Shown here piece by piece: positions 1 to 7,888 of a DNA stretch of 64,000 bases (position 1 is the stretch's first letter; the number at the start of each line of letters is the position of its first letter). The stretch lies in contig JAUXPH010000025.1 in assembly GCA_030683995.1 (NCBI GenBank), forward strand, positions 1-64,000, given 5' to 3'. The stretch comes from Lutibacter sp. (GTDB lineage Bacteria; Bacteroidota; Bacteroidia; Flavobacteriales; Flavobacteriaceae). Below the pieces are notes generated by a model. It did no database searches. It was given only the letters and a program-made list of their open reading frames with translations, and had not been told where the DNA came from. A program made the translations under genes and the position numbers.

Positions 1-397
1 AAGCCCCGTTAGGGCGACCTGTTTGTAGCATTTTGTGAAAAATCAGCATTTAAAAGCCCCATCGGGGCTACCTGTTTGTAGCATATTGTAAAAAGTCAGG
101 TTTTAAGCTCCGTTGGGGCGAAATGTTTGTGCATTTTGTGAAAAATCAGAATATTAAAGCCCCGTTAGGGCGACCTGTTTGTAGCATTTTGTGAAAAATC
201 AGCATTTAAAAGCCCCATCGGGGCTACCTGTTTGTAGCATATTGTAAAAAGTCAGCATATAAAAGCCCCCGTTGGGGCGACCTGTTTGTAGCATATTGTA
301 AAAAGTCAGCATATAAAAGCCCCGTTGGGGCGACCTGTTTGTAGCATATTGTAAAAAGTCAGCATATAAAAGCCCCGTTGGGGCAACCTGTTTGTTC
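1..397. repeat. Tandem array of about eight 51-54 bp hairpin repeats
   Basis: Units start near 1, 52, 105, 156, 208, 261, 315 and 368. Each has a GCCCC-N4-GGGGC hairpin core followed by ACCTGTTTGTAGCAT and a TTGT(G/A)AAAAA-TCAG tail. The loop varies (GTTG, GTTA, ATCG) while the stem is nearly constant. Units 4-5 repeat units 1-2 almost exactly over about 100 bp, so the array grew by block duplication. It stops just before the stop codon of the minus-strand restriction-modification gene, so it lies directly downstream of that gene and could be transcribed with it. The window edge truncates it. Related units occur at 49604-49764. Confidence 0.95.
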
Positions 398-410
398 TTA
401 TTTTAAGTAC

Positions 411-3400
411 CTACTCAATCTCAATTTTATCAATCTCTTTCATCAATCTATCCGTTTCCGATAATGCAACTATTATTTTTTGGTAATGTAAAATGTCGTC
501 AAACTCTAATTTACGATTTTTACGGTCTTTAAGCCATTTTTGGGCTGGTTGATAACCGCCAATGTAAAATTCCCAAGCAACTAATGGTACATTTGAAAAA
601 TATTGAAGTTCTCCGTTTTCCGAATGGGTTGTTTTGTCGTAATTGATATAAACTTTTCCGTGGGTTGCGGTGGTTTTTTCAAAATAGATTTTGCCAACTA
701 CATTGTTTCCGTCTGTTGGATATTGCGTTATGTATTTCTCAACAGTTGAACTTTCCAATAAATGAATTTGTCTAATTTCTCCGCCCAGTTTTACCAATTG
801 CCAAAAGGTGTTTTTGTCTTTTGGAAACGGCACTCTCGGGAAATCTATTTTCAAAAACTCTTTGTATTTTTCTCTGTATGTTGGTGAATGTAAAATTGCA
901 TATATGTAATCTAAAATGTCAATAGGCGCAAAGCATCGGCTACGCTCAGCTTCCGTTGCCCCCTGAGCGTAGTCGAAGGGCTCATTGGTAAAAGTTAACC
1001 CCAACTTCTCGGCTATTTGCTTTAAAATTTCTGTGTTTAGGTTTGGTGTTCTTTCTAAAGGCAAGGGAGCATGCTCCCTTGTTTCAATGGTTTGTTGGCC
1101 GTTTGTTTCTGGGTAGAGGTAAAGGGGGAAACCATTTCCAGTACCAAATAATTTTGCACTTGCAGTTAGATTCCCTTCAAATATATTATTAACTATGAAT
1201 ATGTGCCTCCATTCTTGAGTCGTTTGTCTAGGAATAATTAAACCTAAATTTTCTTTCAATAAATGTTTCATTACATTATATCTACCATTACAAACAAAGC
1301 CATTTTGTTTCCCAGAATAAAATGTTTTTCTTAAATCAAAGGGACGATAGTTTATGTTTTGCCAAACATTTTTACTTTCAATATTTAATTTTACATCTTC
1401 CTTTGCCCTACCAATTTTCCAATCTCGCGCATCTTCGGTATTGTATTTTTTTGCAATTTCAATTTCATCTAAATCTAAAAAATCGTTTACAACATTTTTC
1501 AAACTATCTGAATTGAAATGTATTGTTATTGCATCTCTAATTGTTTCGATACCAGCTACATTTTCGCCAAATAAATCATCTACTTTAAATCCCTTTTCGT
1601 AGTTTTTAATTTCATCAAAATTCTTTGGAACAAAAAAGTAATTCGGTTTCGTAAATTCTAATTGTTTCCATTCAAAAGTTTGAATAGTATTTGCATTTAA
1701 AGTTTCATATTTAAACTCTCTTTTACCTTGTAAATTGGCATGAAATACTTGCCCTAATTCATTTTTCTTTTTATTGCCAGTTTTTACGAAGATGTTTATG
1801 GAAACACCTTGCATAATGTCAAAAACATTTTGGTCGAGCGAACCATCAGGACAAACTTCTTTTTTCTTCGCGTTTCCGTGCAAATCTAAAATGTAAATTT
1901 TATCAAAACTCTCTAATAAATTATTGCGCATTTGTCTATGGGTAATACCATCAATAAAGCTATTGTTAGAAATGTATGCTAAAACTCCGCTTCCGTTTTT
2001 ATCAATATAATGTTGCCCATACCGAATGAACTTGATGTAATCATCATCAAGGTTTATTTTTCTTTCGTTCAAGTCCTTTTTATAATCAGCAATTAAGTTT
2101 TGAATCCATTCATTTTTATTTGTGCTACTTACTGCATAAGGCGGATTTCCAATTACACACATCACAGGTGTATCACGTTTTATATGGTTTGCTTCATTGG
2201 CTTCAGTGCTTAACCAATTGGCAAATAAGGTTCCTGTATCGGGATGGCTCTCTTCCAAACTGTTGGTGAGGTAAACTCGTAATCTACCACCCCGTCCTGC
2301 GGACACCCCTCCAGAGGAGGGGAATTTGTCAGTTGGTTTGTAGCCCGTTTCGGTTAAAAGCAAATCCAATTTTAAATGAGCCATTGCATAACTTGCCATA
2401 AGCAACTCAAATCCATTAAGGCGTGGCAACAAATGTGTTTCTACATAATTGCTCCAAATACCTTGCTGTCCTTCAAATTTTTTGTGAATGAGTTTTACAA
2501 CTTCGGCTAAAAATGTTCCTGTTCCTGTTGCCGGGTCAAGAATTTGCACTTTGTGCACTTCTTGCTCCACTTTTTTGCCCTGTAAATCAACTTTTATTTT
2601 TGTTTTGCTGGTGTCGGCCAATCCTTGCGGTAAATCAAATTCAGTTTTTAAAATATCGTCAACTGCCCTAACAATAAAATTAACCACTGGGGCAGGCGTG
2701 TACCAAACGCCACGGGCTTTTCGCAATTTTGGGTCGTATTCACTCAAAAAAGTTTCATAAAAATGGATGATTGGGTCTTCCATTTTAGTGCTTTTGCCGT
2801 AATTTTTTAGAATTTCTTCAACATTACAAGCCAAAAATATATCCGTTAAACTATCAACAATCCATTTTATGCGGTCATCAATATCAGGCCCTGCAATGTA
2901 GCCAAACAGTTTTCGCAAAAACGGATTGGATTTTGGAATTAATTCCGCGGCTTCTTGTCTGCTAAATGTTGGTAAAGTAGCATCGTGCAAACGCGCTGCA
3001 AACATTCCGTAAGCAATGGTTTGCGAATAAACATCGGCAAAACCTTTTGGCGTAATGTCGTGAATCAAAATTTGTTTAAAAGCCAACATTTGGTCTTTCA
3101 GCGTACTGTCTTCTTGATTTGCTTCATCACTTGTTAACGCCTTTTCAATAATTTCAGAAAGAAGACGGGCTTTGCCAGCCATCATTTCCGCTAATTTTTT
3201 ACTGCTTTTTATGGTTTGGCCAACGTGGGTGCAAAAGTCTTTAATAAAATTTTCAAAACTCACGAAATTCGCTGTCAAAGGTTTGATGCCTTTTTCCGTA
3301 ATTTCACCAATAGAAATTTTGGTAATAAATTGTCCGTCTATATATAAATGAAAGTTTACATAATCAGTAAAAATAAGATTGTTTAATGAAGCTTTGTAAC

Positions 3401-3698
3401 GGTCGAACTGCTCTTTGTTTCCTGTTTTTTTTGCTCCGTCAAGATCTTTGTCGCCAATATCTTTTGCTTCTATAAAACCTACCGGAATGTCTTTTTTTGT
3501 CAGAATGTAATCGGGAGCTCCGCAACTTTGTCGTTTTGGTTCATTGGTTGCTCTGATTTTTGGCACTAAACTTTCAATAAGTTGTTGTAAATCTCCTCTA
3601 AAAGTGTGTTCTGTTGCGTTTCCTAAAAGGTAGCGTTGGTTTATGTTGTCAAGATATTTTTCTATAGTCATTTTTGATTTTTCAATTTTTTTATTCAA
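411..3698 (-). CDS. Type ISP-like restriction-modification protein (nuclease + N6-adenine methyltransferase + specificity domain)
   Basis: A 1095-residue fused restriction-modification enzyme expected to methylate adenine at a specific site and cut unmodified DNA. Near the N-terminus, D63 followed by E77-A-K79 fits a PD-(D/E)xK nuclease. SAM-binding motif I (DPATGTGTFL) lies near residues 387-397 and catalytic motif IV (NPPY) near 517. The C-terminus (QPAQKWLKDRK ... DDILHYQKI) looks like the LlaBIII-type specificity domain. No helicase motifs were seen, so it is shorter than classical type ISP enzymes and may behave like a type IIG/IIL protein. Met10 (3671) is an equally good start and resembles family N-termini. 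Three palindromic repeats sit in frame (2294-2322, 1063-1080, 940-980) and add low-complexity peptide. No partner methylase or specificity gene is adjacent. Confidence 0.9.
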   Translation of the reverse strand: MNKKIEKSKMTIEKYLDNINQRYLLGNATEHTFRGDLQQLIESLVPKIRATNEPKRQSCGAPDYILTKKDIPVGFIEAKDIGDKDLDGAKKTGNKEQFDRYKASLNNLIFTDYVNFHLYIDGQFITKISIGEITEKGIKPLTANFVSFENFIKDFCTHVGQTIKSSKKLAEMMAGKARLLSEIIEKALTSDEANQEDSTLKDQMLAFKQILIHDITPKGFADVYSQTIAYGMFAARLHDATLPTFSRQEAAELIPKSNPFLRKLFGYIAGPDIDDRIKWIVDSLTDIFLACNVEEILKNYGKSTKMEDPIIHFYETFLSEYDPKLRKARGVWYTPAPVVNFIVRAVDDILKTEFDLPQGLADTSKTKIKVDLQGKKVEQEVHKVQILDPATGTGTFLAEVVKLIHKKFEGQQGIWSNYVETHLLPRLNGFELLMASYAMAHLKLDLLLTETGYKPTDKFPSSGGVSAGRGGRLRVYLTNSLEESHPDTGTLFANWLSTEANEANHIKRDTPVMCVIGNPPYAVSSTNKNEWIQNLIADYKKDLNERKINLDDDYIKFIRYGQHYIDKNGSGVLAYISNNSFIDGITHRQMRNNLLESFDKIYILDLHGNAKKKEVCPDGSLDQNVFDIMQGVSINIFVKTGNKKKNELGQVFHANLQGKREFKYETLNANTIQTFEWKQLEFTKPNYFFVPKNFDEIKNYEKGFKVDDLFGENVAGIETIRDAITIHFNSDSLKNVVNDFLDLDEIEIAKKYNTEDARDWKIGRAKEDVKLNIESKNVWQNINYRPFDLRKTFYSGKQNGFVCNGRYNVMKHLLKENLGLIIPRQTTQEWRHIFIVNNIFEGNLTASAKLFGTGNGFPLYLYPETNGQQTIETREHAPLPLERTPNLNTEILKQIAEKLGLTFTNEPFDYAQGATEAERSRCFAPIDILDYIYAILHSPTYREKYKEFLKIDFPRVPFPKDKNTFWQLVKLGGEIRQIHLLESSTVEKYITQYPTDGNNVVGKIYFEKTTATHGKVYINYDKTTHSENGELQYFSNVPLVAWEFYIGGYQPAQKWLKDRKNRKLEFDDILHYQKIIVALSETDRLMKEIDKIEIE
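940..980. repeat. In-frame palindromic repeat inside the RM gene (CCCTGAGCGTAGTCGAAGGG type)
   Basis: CTACGCTCAG (940-949) and CTGAGCGTAG (963-972) form a 10-bp stem with a 13-nt loop. The right arm extends as CCCTGAGCGTAGTCGAAGGG at 961-980. A near-identical copy with GCGGAG lies in non-coding DNA at 60388-60407. Here the element is read in frame on the minus strand as FDYAQGATEAERSR, near residues 907-920, a peptide that looks foreign between TFTNEP and CFAPIDILDY. Confidence 0.9.
1063..1080. repeat. Perfect 18-bp palindrome inside the RM gene
   Basis: AAGGGAGCATGCTCCCTT is a perfect palindrome read in frame as part of TREHAPLPLE, just before PNLNTEIL. Related enzymes, as I remember the family, usually run directly into a PNLN-like segment here, so this looks like inserted repeat DNA. 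It is the second of three such elements in this gene. Confidence 0.75.
2294..2322. repeat. Double hairpin repeat inside the RM gene
   Basis: Two adjacent inverted repeats, GTCC-TGC-GGAC (2294-2304) and CCCCTCC-AGA-GGAGGGG (2306-2322), are translated in frame as FPSSGGVSAGRGG, near residues 459-471. This lies between YKPTDK and RLRVYLTNSLEE, which would read as a normal family sequence without it. The GC-rich, glycine- and serine-rich peptide stands out in an A+T-rich gene. Confidence 0.85.
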
Positions 3699-3800
3699 AG
3701 CGTATGCTAAAATAGCGCTTTTGTTTTAAGCATCGGATAAAGAATTGGAAAAAAACAAATTTGCTTTTTGTGCGGCTGGCGGTTTGGAAGCATTGATCAC

Positions 3801-4024
3801 AACTTTTAATATTTAATATCTAACCTGCCTGCCGGCAGGCAGGCTTTTAACATATAACATCTCAACATTTAACATATAACATTTCAACTTTTAATATTTA
3901 ATATCTAACCTGCCTGCCGGCAGGCAGGCTTTTAACATATAACATCTCAACATTTAACGTATAACATTTCAACTTATAACATATAACCTCTCAACCTTTA
4001 ACAAATAACATTTTAACATTCCAA
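3801..4024. repeat. 85-bp direct tandem repeat with a 20-bp palindrome
   Basis: Two units (3801-3885 and 3886-3970) differ at one base, and a degenerate third runs to about 4024. Each full unit contains the perfect palindrome CCTGCCTGCCGGCAGGCAGG (3824-3843 and 3909-3928) followed by A+T-rich AACATATAACAT-type repeats. The array occupies most of the gap between the start of the RM gene and the promoter of the aminopeptidase. Confidence 0.95.
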
Positions 4025-4041
4025 CTTCAGTCTATTTATTT

Positions 4042-4049
4042 TATATTTG
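4042..4049 (+). promoter_or_regulatory. Predicted flavobacterial -7 box of the Xaa-Pro aminopeptidase gene
   Basis: TATATTTG matches the Bacteroidota consensus TAnnTTTG and lies 28 nt before the ATG at 4078. No clear TTG -33 element is visible. Confidence 0.5.
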
Positions 4050-4077
4050 GAATTCATAATCATCAATCCATAAAACA

Positions 4078-5538
4078 ATGAAATTCTTCAGCCTAAAATC
4101 ACTTTTATTTCTTTTCATTTTTTCAGCCGGCTACGCCCAAAACGATAAGCCCCAAGATTTTTTAAAAAAGGAATTTCATTCAGAAAGGCGTGAGCAGCTT
4201 CGTGCCAAACTTCCTAAAAACAGCGTTGCCGTGGTTTTTGCAAATCCGGTTAGAAACAGGGCAAATGATGTTGATTTTGTGTATCACCAAGATCCCAATT
4301 TTTATTATTTAACGGGTTATAGAGAACCGAATGCATTGGTTTTTATTTTTAAGGAAAATCAAACCATTGGAAACAAGACTTTTAACGAAGTGATTTTTGT
4401 CCAGGAACGCAATGAACACGCTGAAATGTGGAACGGAAAACGTTTGGGGGTTGCCGGCGCACAGGATGAATTGGGATTTAGGGTTGCTTACAATGGCGGT
4501 GAATTTAAAAGTTTTGAACTCAATTTTTCCAAATTCGATAAAATTTTGTTCGAAAACTTTAAAAATGATGTGAGAGATACCGATGAAACTGCCGATTTAT
4601 ATGATTTGATCAAGGTTTTTAAAGAAAAAGTTTCTTTCGATTTAATTCCATTAAACAATCCCACAAATGACAAATTGTACAATGAAACCAAAAAAAGAAT
4701 AGACACCAAAACCCTGCAAAAAATAATGGCATCTTTAAGGGAAATAAAAACCAAGGAAGAATTGGCATTGATAAAAAAAGCGGTGGAAATTTCTGCAATC
4801 GGACAATTGGAAATGATGAAAGCGATGCATCCAAATATGTCTGAAACTGAAGCGCAGGGCGTGCACGAATTTGTGTACAAAAAATATGGAGCCGAATTTG
4901 AAGGCTATCCGTCCATTGTTGGTGCTGGAAATAACGGTTGTATTTTGCATTATGTTGAAAACAATAAAACAAATATTGGCGACAACAATTTGATTTTAAT
5001 GGATCTAGGAGCCGAATATCGCGGATATACCGCTGATGTTACACGCACAATTCCCACAAACGGAAAATTCTCCACCGAACAAAAATTAATATACGATTTG
5101 GTATATGAAGCCCAGGAAGCAGGAATTGCAGCCTACAAAATTGGTGTTGATATGCAAGAGCCCAATCAAATTGCAAGAAAAATTATCAACAAAGGACTTG
5201 CTAAGTTGGGCATCATTGCCAACGAAAACAGCAAACACAATTACTTTCCTCACGGAACTTCACACCATATCGGCTTGGATGTGCACGACCCTGGAAATTA
5301 TGAGAAATTTGAAGAAAATATGGTGGTTACAATGGAACCCGGAATATATATTCCCATTGGAAGCCCTTGCGATGAAAAATGGTGGGGAATTGGCGTGCGC
5401 ATTGAAGATGATATTTTAGTCACCAAAAACGGACCGGTAAATTTATCGGCTTTGGCTCCAAGAAAATCGGAAGAAATTGAAGCAGCAATGCAACTGCCAA
5501 GTGTTTTGAGCGAATTTATACTTCCAAAACTGGATTAA
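4078..5538 (+). CDS. Secreted Xaa-Pro aminopeptidase (M24B family)
   Basis: A 486-residue metallopeptidase predicted to release an N-terminal residue preceding proline. A signal peptide (MKFFSLKSLLFLFIFSAGYAQ) directs it to the periplasm. An aminopeptidase P N-terminal domain (about 30-165) precedes the pita-bread catalytic domain (about 210-460). The five metal-ligand positions are visible: D309 and D320 (MDLGAEYRGYTADVT), the histidine in HGTSHHIGLDVHD (H396 by position), the glutamate in TMEPGIY and the glutamate in GVRIEDDI. Length is typical for secreted Bacteroidota members. It is monocistronic, between the 85-bp repeat and a separate two-gene unit. Confidence 0.95.
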   Translation: MKFFSLKSLLFLFIFSAGYAQNDKPQDFLKKEFHSERREQLRAKLPKNSVAVVFANPVRNRANDVDFVYHQDPNFYYLTGYREPNALVFIFKENQTIGNKTFNEVIFVQERNEHAEMWNGKRLGVAGAQDELGFRVAYNGGEFKSFELNFSKFDKILFENFKNDVRDTDETADLYDLIKVFKEKVSFDLIPLNNPTNDKLYNETKKRIDTKTLQKIMASLREIKTKEELALIKKAVEISAIGQLEMMKAMHPNMSETEAQGVHEFVYKKYGAEFEGYPSIVGAGNNGCILHYVENNKTNIGDNNLILMDLGAEYRGYTADVTRTIPTNGKFSTEQKLIYDLVYEAQEAGIAAYKIGVDMQEPNQIARKIINKGLAKLGIIANENSKHNYFPHGTSHHIGLDVHDPGNYEKFEENMVVTMEPGIYIPIGSPCDEKWWGIGVRIEDDILVTKNGPVNLSALAPRKSEEIEAAMQLPSVLSEFILPKLD

Positions 5539-5666
5539 TTTTTAAATTTTTCTTTCCTTGGCTAAACTGTGAGTTGCAATTTATAATTATTCCACTTATC
5601 AATTCTTTAAAAATTAAATAATAATCTGTACCTTTATTACTGCTTATTTAACCAATCAAATCAACT

Positions 5667-6005
5667 ATGAAAAATAACGTAAAATATTCCGTTACCTTAA
5701 GTTTTGAGGAAATTAAATTGCCGCCTTTTGAAGAGATTTTGGTGCTGGGAAAAAATTCCCCTCACGGTAAACAAGGGATCTCAAAATCCTTTGATTTATT
5801 AATTCCAAACGGATTTGAAATCATAGACTCCAATCACCAAAATGTTGATTGCGTATTTGTCAATAAACGAATTTTGGCTAAAATGCCAAAAGAGAGAATC
5901 TTAAAAATATTGGAAGCCAATGTCTTTCCTTACGTTTCAGAAAAAGAAATTTTAAAAGTTGATTTTAAAGTTAACATATCATTTACTGTTGTTGCAGAAT
6001 CATAA
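5667..6005 (+). CDS. Conserved hypothetical protein upstream of the histidine kinase
   Basis: A 112-residue soluble protein without signal peptide or membrane segment; I do not recognise the family. It begins MKNNVKYSVTLSFEEIKLPP and ends in alternating beta-like segments (KVDFKVNISFTVV). Only 2 nt separate its stop from the ATG of the CBS-domain histidine kinase at 6008, so the two are almost certainly co-transcribed and translationally coupled. It may act with that kinase, for example as an input or accessory protein, but nothing in the sequence proves this. Confidence 0.75.
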   Translation: MKNNVKYSVTLSFEEIKLPPFEEILVLGKNSPHGKQGISKSFDLLIPNGFEIIDSNHQNVDCVFVNKRILAKMPKERILKILEANVFPYVSEKEILKVDFKVNISFTVVAES

Positions 6006-6007
6006 TT

Positions 6008-7108
6008 ATGAAAATAGCGCATTTTATAAGAAGGGATTTTCTAACGGTTAATCCTTATTCGGGTATAAATGCTATTAAAAACAAGTTGTTAGAGCATTTA
6101 GCCATTGTTGTCCAAGATGATGATGGCATTTTCTATGGCGTTTTAACAATCAATGACCTTGCCCACAATCCAAAAACTTTAATTATAGACTGTCTTACCA
6201 TTAAGGAATTAATTGATGGTGAAGAATGTGTTGAAGCGACACTTTTTAAGATGGAGACAGCCAAAACAGATGTCCTTCCTGTTGGCAAAAACGGAAAATT
6301 TATTGGACTGGTGTTTAAAAACGAATTGTATAAATACATTTCCGATTATAATATTGAATTGGAAAATACCATTAAAGAGCGAACAGCTGCACTTGAAGAA
6401 GCCATTTCCACAAAAGATTTAATGTTTTCAATTATTGCACACGATTTAAAAAGTCCGTTTAACGCTATTTTAGGGTTTACACAACTTTTAAAAGATAAAT
6501 TGAGATCCTTGGATTTTGAAAAGTCGGAAAAATTGATTTCCGGTATGAATACTCAGGCACGAAATACTTATAATTTATTGGAGGATTTGTTAACTTGGGC
6601 AAGAGATAACAGCAATACTATTGCATTTAATCCTGTTTTTTGCAATATTTCAACAATTTGTGATGTCGTAATTGAACAAGTAAAAGATATGGCCAGAATG
6701 AAAGACATTTCCATAAATTCCTTTCATTCACCCGAAGCCGATGCCTATGCTGATAAAAATATGGCTATGGTAATTTTACGAAATCTAATTGTGAATGCCG
6801 TTAAATTTACAGAAAATCACGGAAAAATTGAGATCTATACAATGCCTGTAGGTGAATTTATTGAAATTACGGTTTCTGATAACGGAATTGGAATAGAGGA
6901 GGAAGATAAAACCAAATTTTTTAAATCCGATTTTAATGAATCTACGCTAGGAACCGCTAATGAAAAAGGATCTGGTTTGGGCTTGGTGATTTGCAAACGA
7001 TTTATTGATAGGCATCAAGGGAAAATTTGGATTGAAAATAAAAATGAAAAAGGAACCACAGTTAAATTCACTTTACCAATTTATAAGGATGAAATCCAGA
7101 GTTCCTAA
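6008..7108 (+). CDS. Soluble sensor histidine kinase with N-terminal CBS-like domain
   Basis: A 366-residue two-component kinase. Residues 1-115 resemble a CBS pair (FIRRDFLTVNPYSGINA ... VLTINDL ... VLPVGKNGKFIGLVFKNEL), which often binds adenine nucleotides. A helical linker (about 115-135) leads to the HisKA domain with H145 in the H-box (IIAHDLKSPFNAILGF). The ATPase domain has an N-box (LRNLIVNAVKFT), G1 (DNGIGIEEED) and G2 (GSGLGLVICKRF). There is no transmembrane segment, so it should sense an internal signal. No response regulator is nearby. The CBS pair is my reading of a divergent region. Confidence 0.88.
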   Translation: MKIAHFIRRDFLTVNPYSGINAIKNKLLEHLAIVVQDDDGIFYGVLTINDLAHNPKTLIIDCLTIKELIDGEECVEATLFKMETAKTDVLPVGKNGKFIGLVFKNELYKYISDYNIELENTIKERTAALEEAISTKDLMFSIIAHDLKSPFNAILGFTQLLKDKLRSLDFEKSEKLISGMNTQARNTYNLLEDLLTWARDNSNTIAFNPVFCNISTICDVVIEQVKDMARMKDISINSFHSPEADAYADKNMAMVILRNLIVNAVKFTENHGKIEIYTMPVGEFIEITVSDNGIGIEEEDKTKFFKSDFNESTLGTANEKGSGLGLVICKRFIDRHQGKIWIENKNEKGTTVKFTLPIYKDEIQSS

Positions 7109-7210
7109 AAAACGGAGGGTTTGAAAATCGTAAAATAAATCTTCCTTCAGTTTTTAATTTTATAAAGTTTCACAAAACGCATTAAAGAAACACCAAAGTA
7201 AATTTCATCT

Positions 7211-7418
7211 TTAGTTATTTATTGCCAAAGCACTTTCCCAATCTGCAATCAAATCATCAATATGTTCAATCCCCACTGATATTCTCAATAAGTTATTTGA
7301 AGTTGCGCTGTTTTTCCCTTCAACCGATTTACGGTGTTCCACCAGACTTTCAACACCGCCTAAGCTTGTGGCCGTTGTAAAATAGGCCAATTTTGTCGAA
7401 ATTTTTATAGTTTCTTCC
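7211..7418 (-). pseudogene. Truncated duplicate of the cystathionine gamma-synthase-type gene (C-terminal fragment)
   Basis: About 193 bp (7226-7418) is nearly identical to 7892-8085, the 3' end of the full gene at 7889-9016. It encodes the last 64 or so residues (EETIKISTKLAYFTTATS ... DDLIADWE). The PLP-lysine domain is absent, so it cannot be catalytic. Homology ends at TATAGTTTCTTC, where unrelated DNA begins. The few mismatches point to a recent event. An ATG in the joined DNA (7438) gives a 75-codon frame, but expression is doubtful. Confidence 0.9.
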
Positions 7419-7483
7419 TGAGTTTTGCATTTTAACACCCAAAATCACTGATCTAATTGCGTAACTTGCGAAAAAACTTTGCG

Positions 7484-7501
7484 TCCCGATAGATATCGGG
7501 A
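7484..7501. repeat. Short hairpin repeat
   Basis: TCCCGATAGATATCGGGA forms an 8-bp perfect stem with a 2-nt loop, in non-coding DNA between the duplicated fragment and the intact enzyme gene. It resembles short palindromic repeats common in Bacteroidota intergenic regions. Confidence 0.7.
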
Positions 7502-7573
7502 TTGCGGTTAAAAGACGTAATTAACTTGCTTATCATAAATGAAATTTTTCTCCGTGTAACTCTGTGATTCTTG

Positions 7574-7611
7574 GTGTAACTTTGTGCAATAACTTTTACA
7601 CAGAGTCACAC
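7574..7611. repeat. Imperfect inverted repeat (CTTTGTG / CACAGAG type)
   Basis: GTGTAACTTTGTG (7574-7586) and CACAGAGTCACAC (7599-7611) pair at 11 of 13 positions. Similar GTGTAACTCTGTG text lies just upstream at 7554-7566. It looks like a decayed small palindromic repeat, not a terminator. Confidence 0.7.
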
Positions 7612-7888
7612 AAAGAAAAAAAATAAAGACTCACAAAGATGAATGGCTTATTAAATTTAGATAAGAACCATTAATATATTTAAAAATTTCACCCAGATTT
7701 AATATGAAATTCCCTCTTCTTGTCGTATAGTTTTTTCCTGAGTTTTGCATTTCAACACCCAAAATCACTATCTAATCATACTTTAATAACTATGTGTCAA
7801 TAAGTAATAGTTTTAAGAAAATTAGAGTGCGAAAGTCAGGAGATTGTTTCATTTTATAAAAATAAAACCTTCATCCTTGATTATTCAT

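Larger units (their letters stand above)
7406..7778. repeat. Pair of 54-bp direct repeats and an otherwise gene-free stretch
   Basis: TATAGTTT(C/T)TTCCTGAGTTTTGCATTT(T/C)AACACCCAAAATCACT occurs at 7406-7459 and again at 7726-7778, 320 bp apart in the same orientation. The first copy fuses to the broken end of the duplicated enzyme fragment. TATAGTTT-N-TTC is also present in the intact gene near 8074-8085, so short-homology recombination there could explain the duplication. No gene was seen between 7439 and 7888. Confidence 0.85.

Noticed and set aside
1-397. CRISPR array at the window start
   Set aside because: The whole 51-54 bp unit repeats, including the part where spacers would be; there are no unique spacers and no cas genes.
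411-3698. Defence island around the restriction-modification gene
   Set aside because: Only the single RM gene is present in the window; the next genes are a peptidase and a histidine kinase. The left side lies outside the window.
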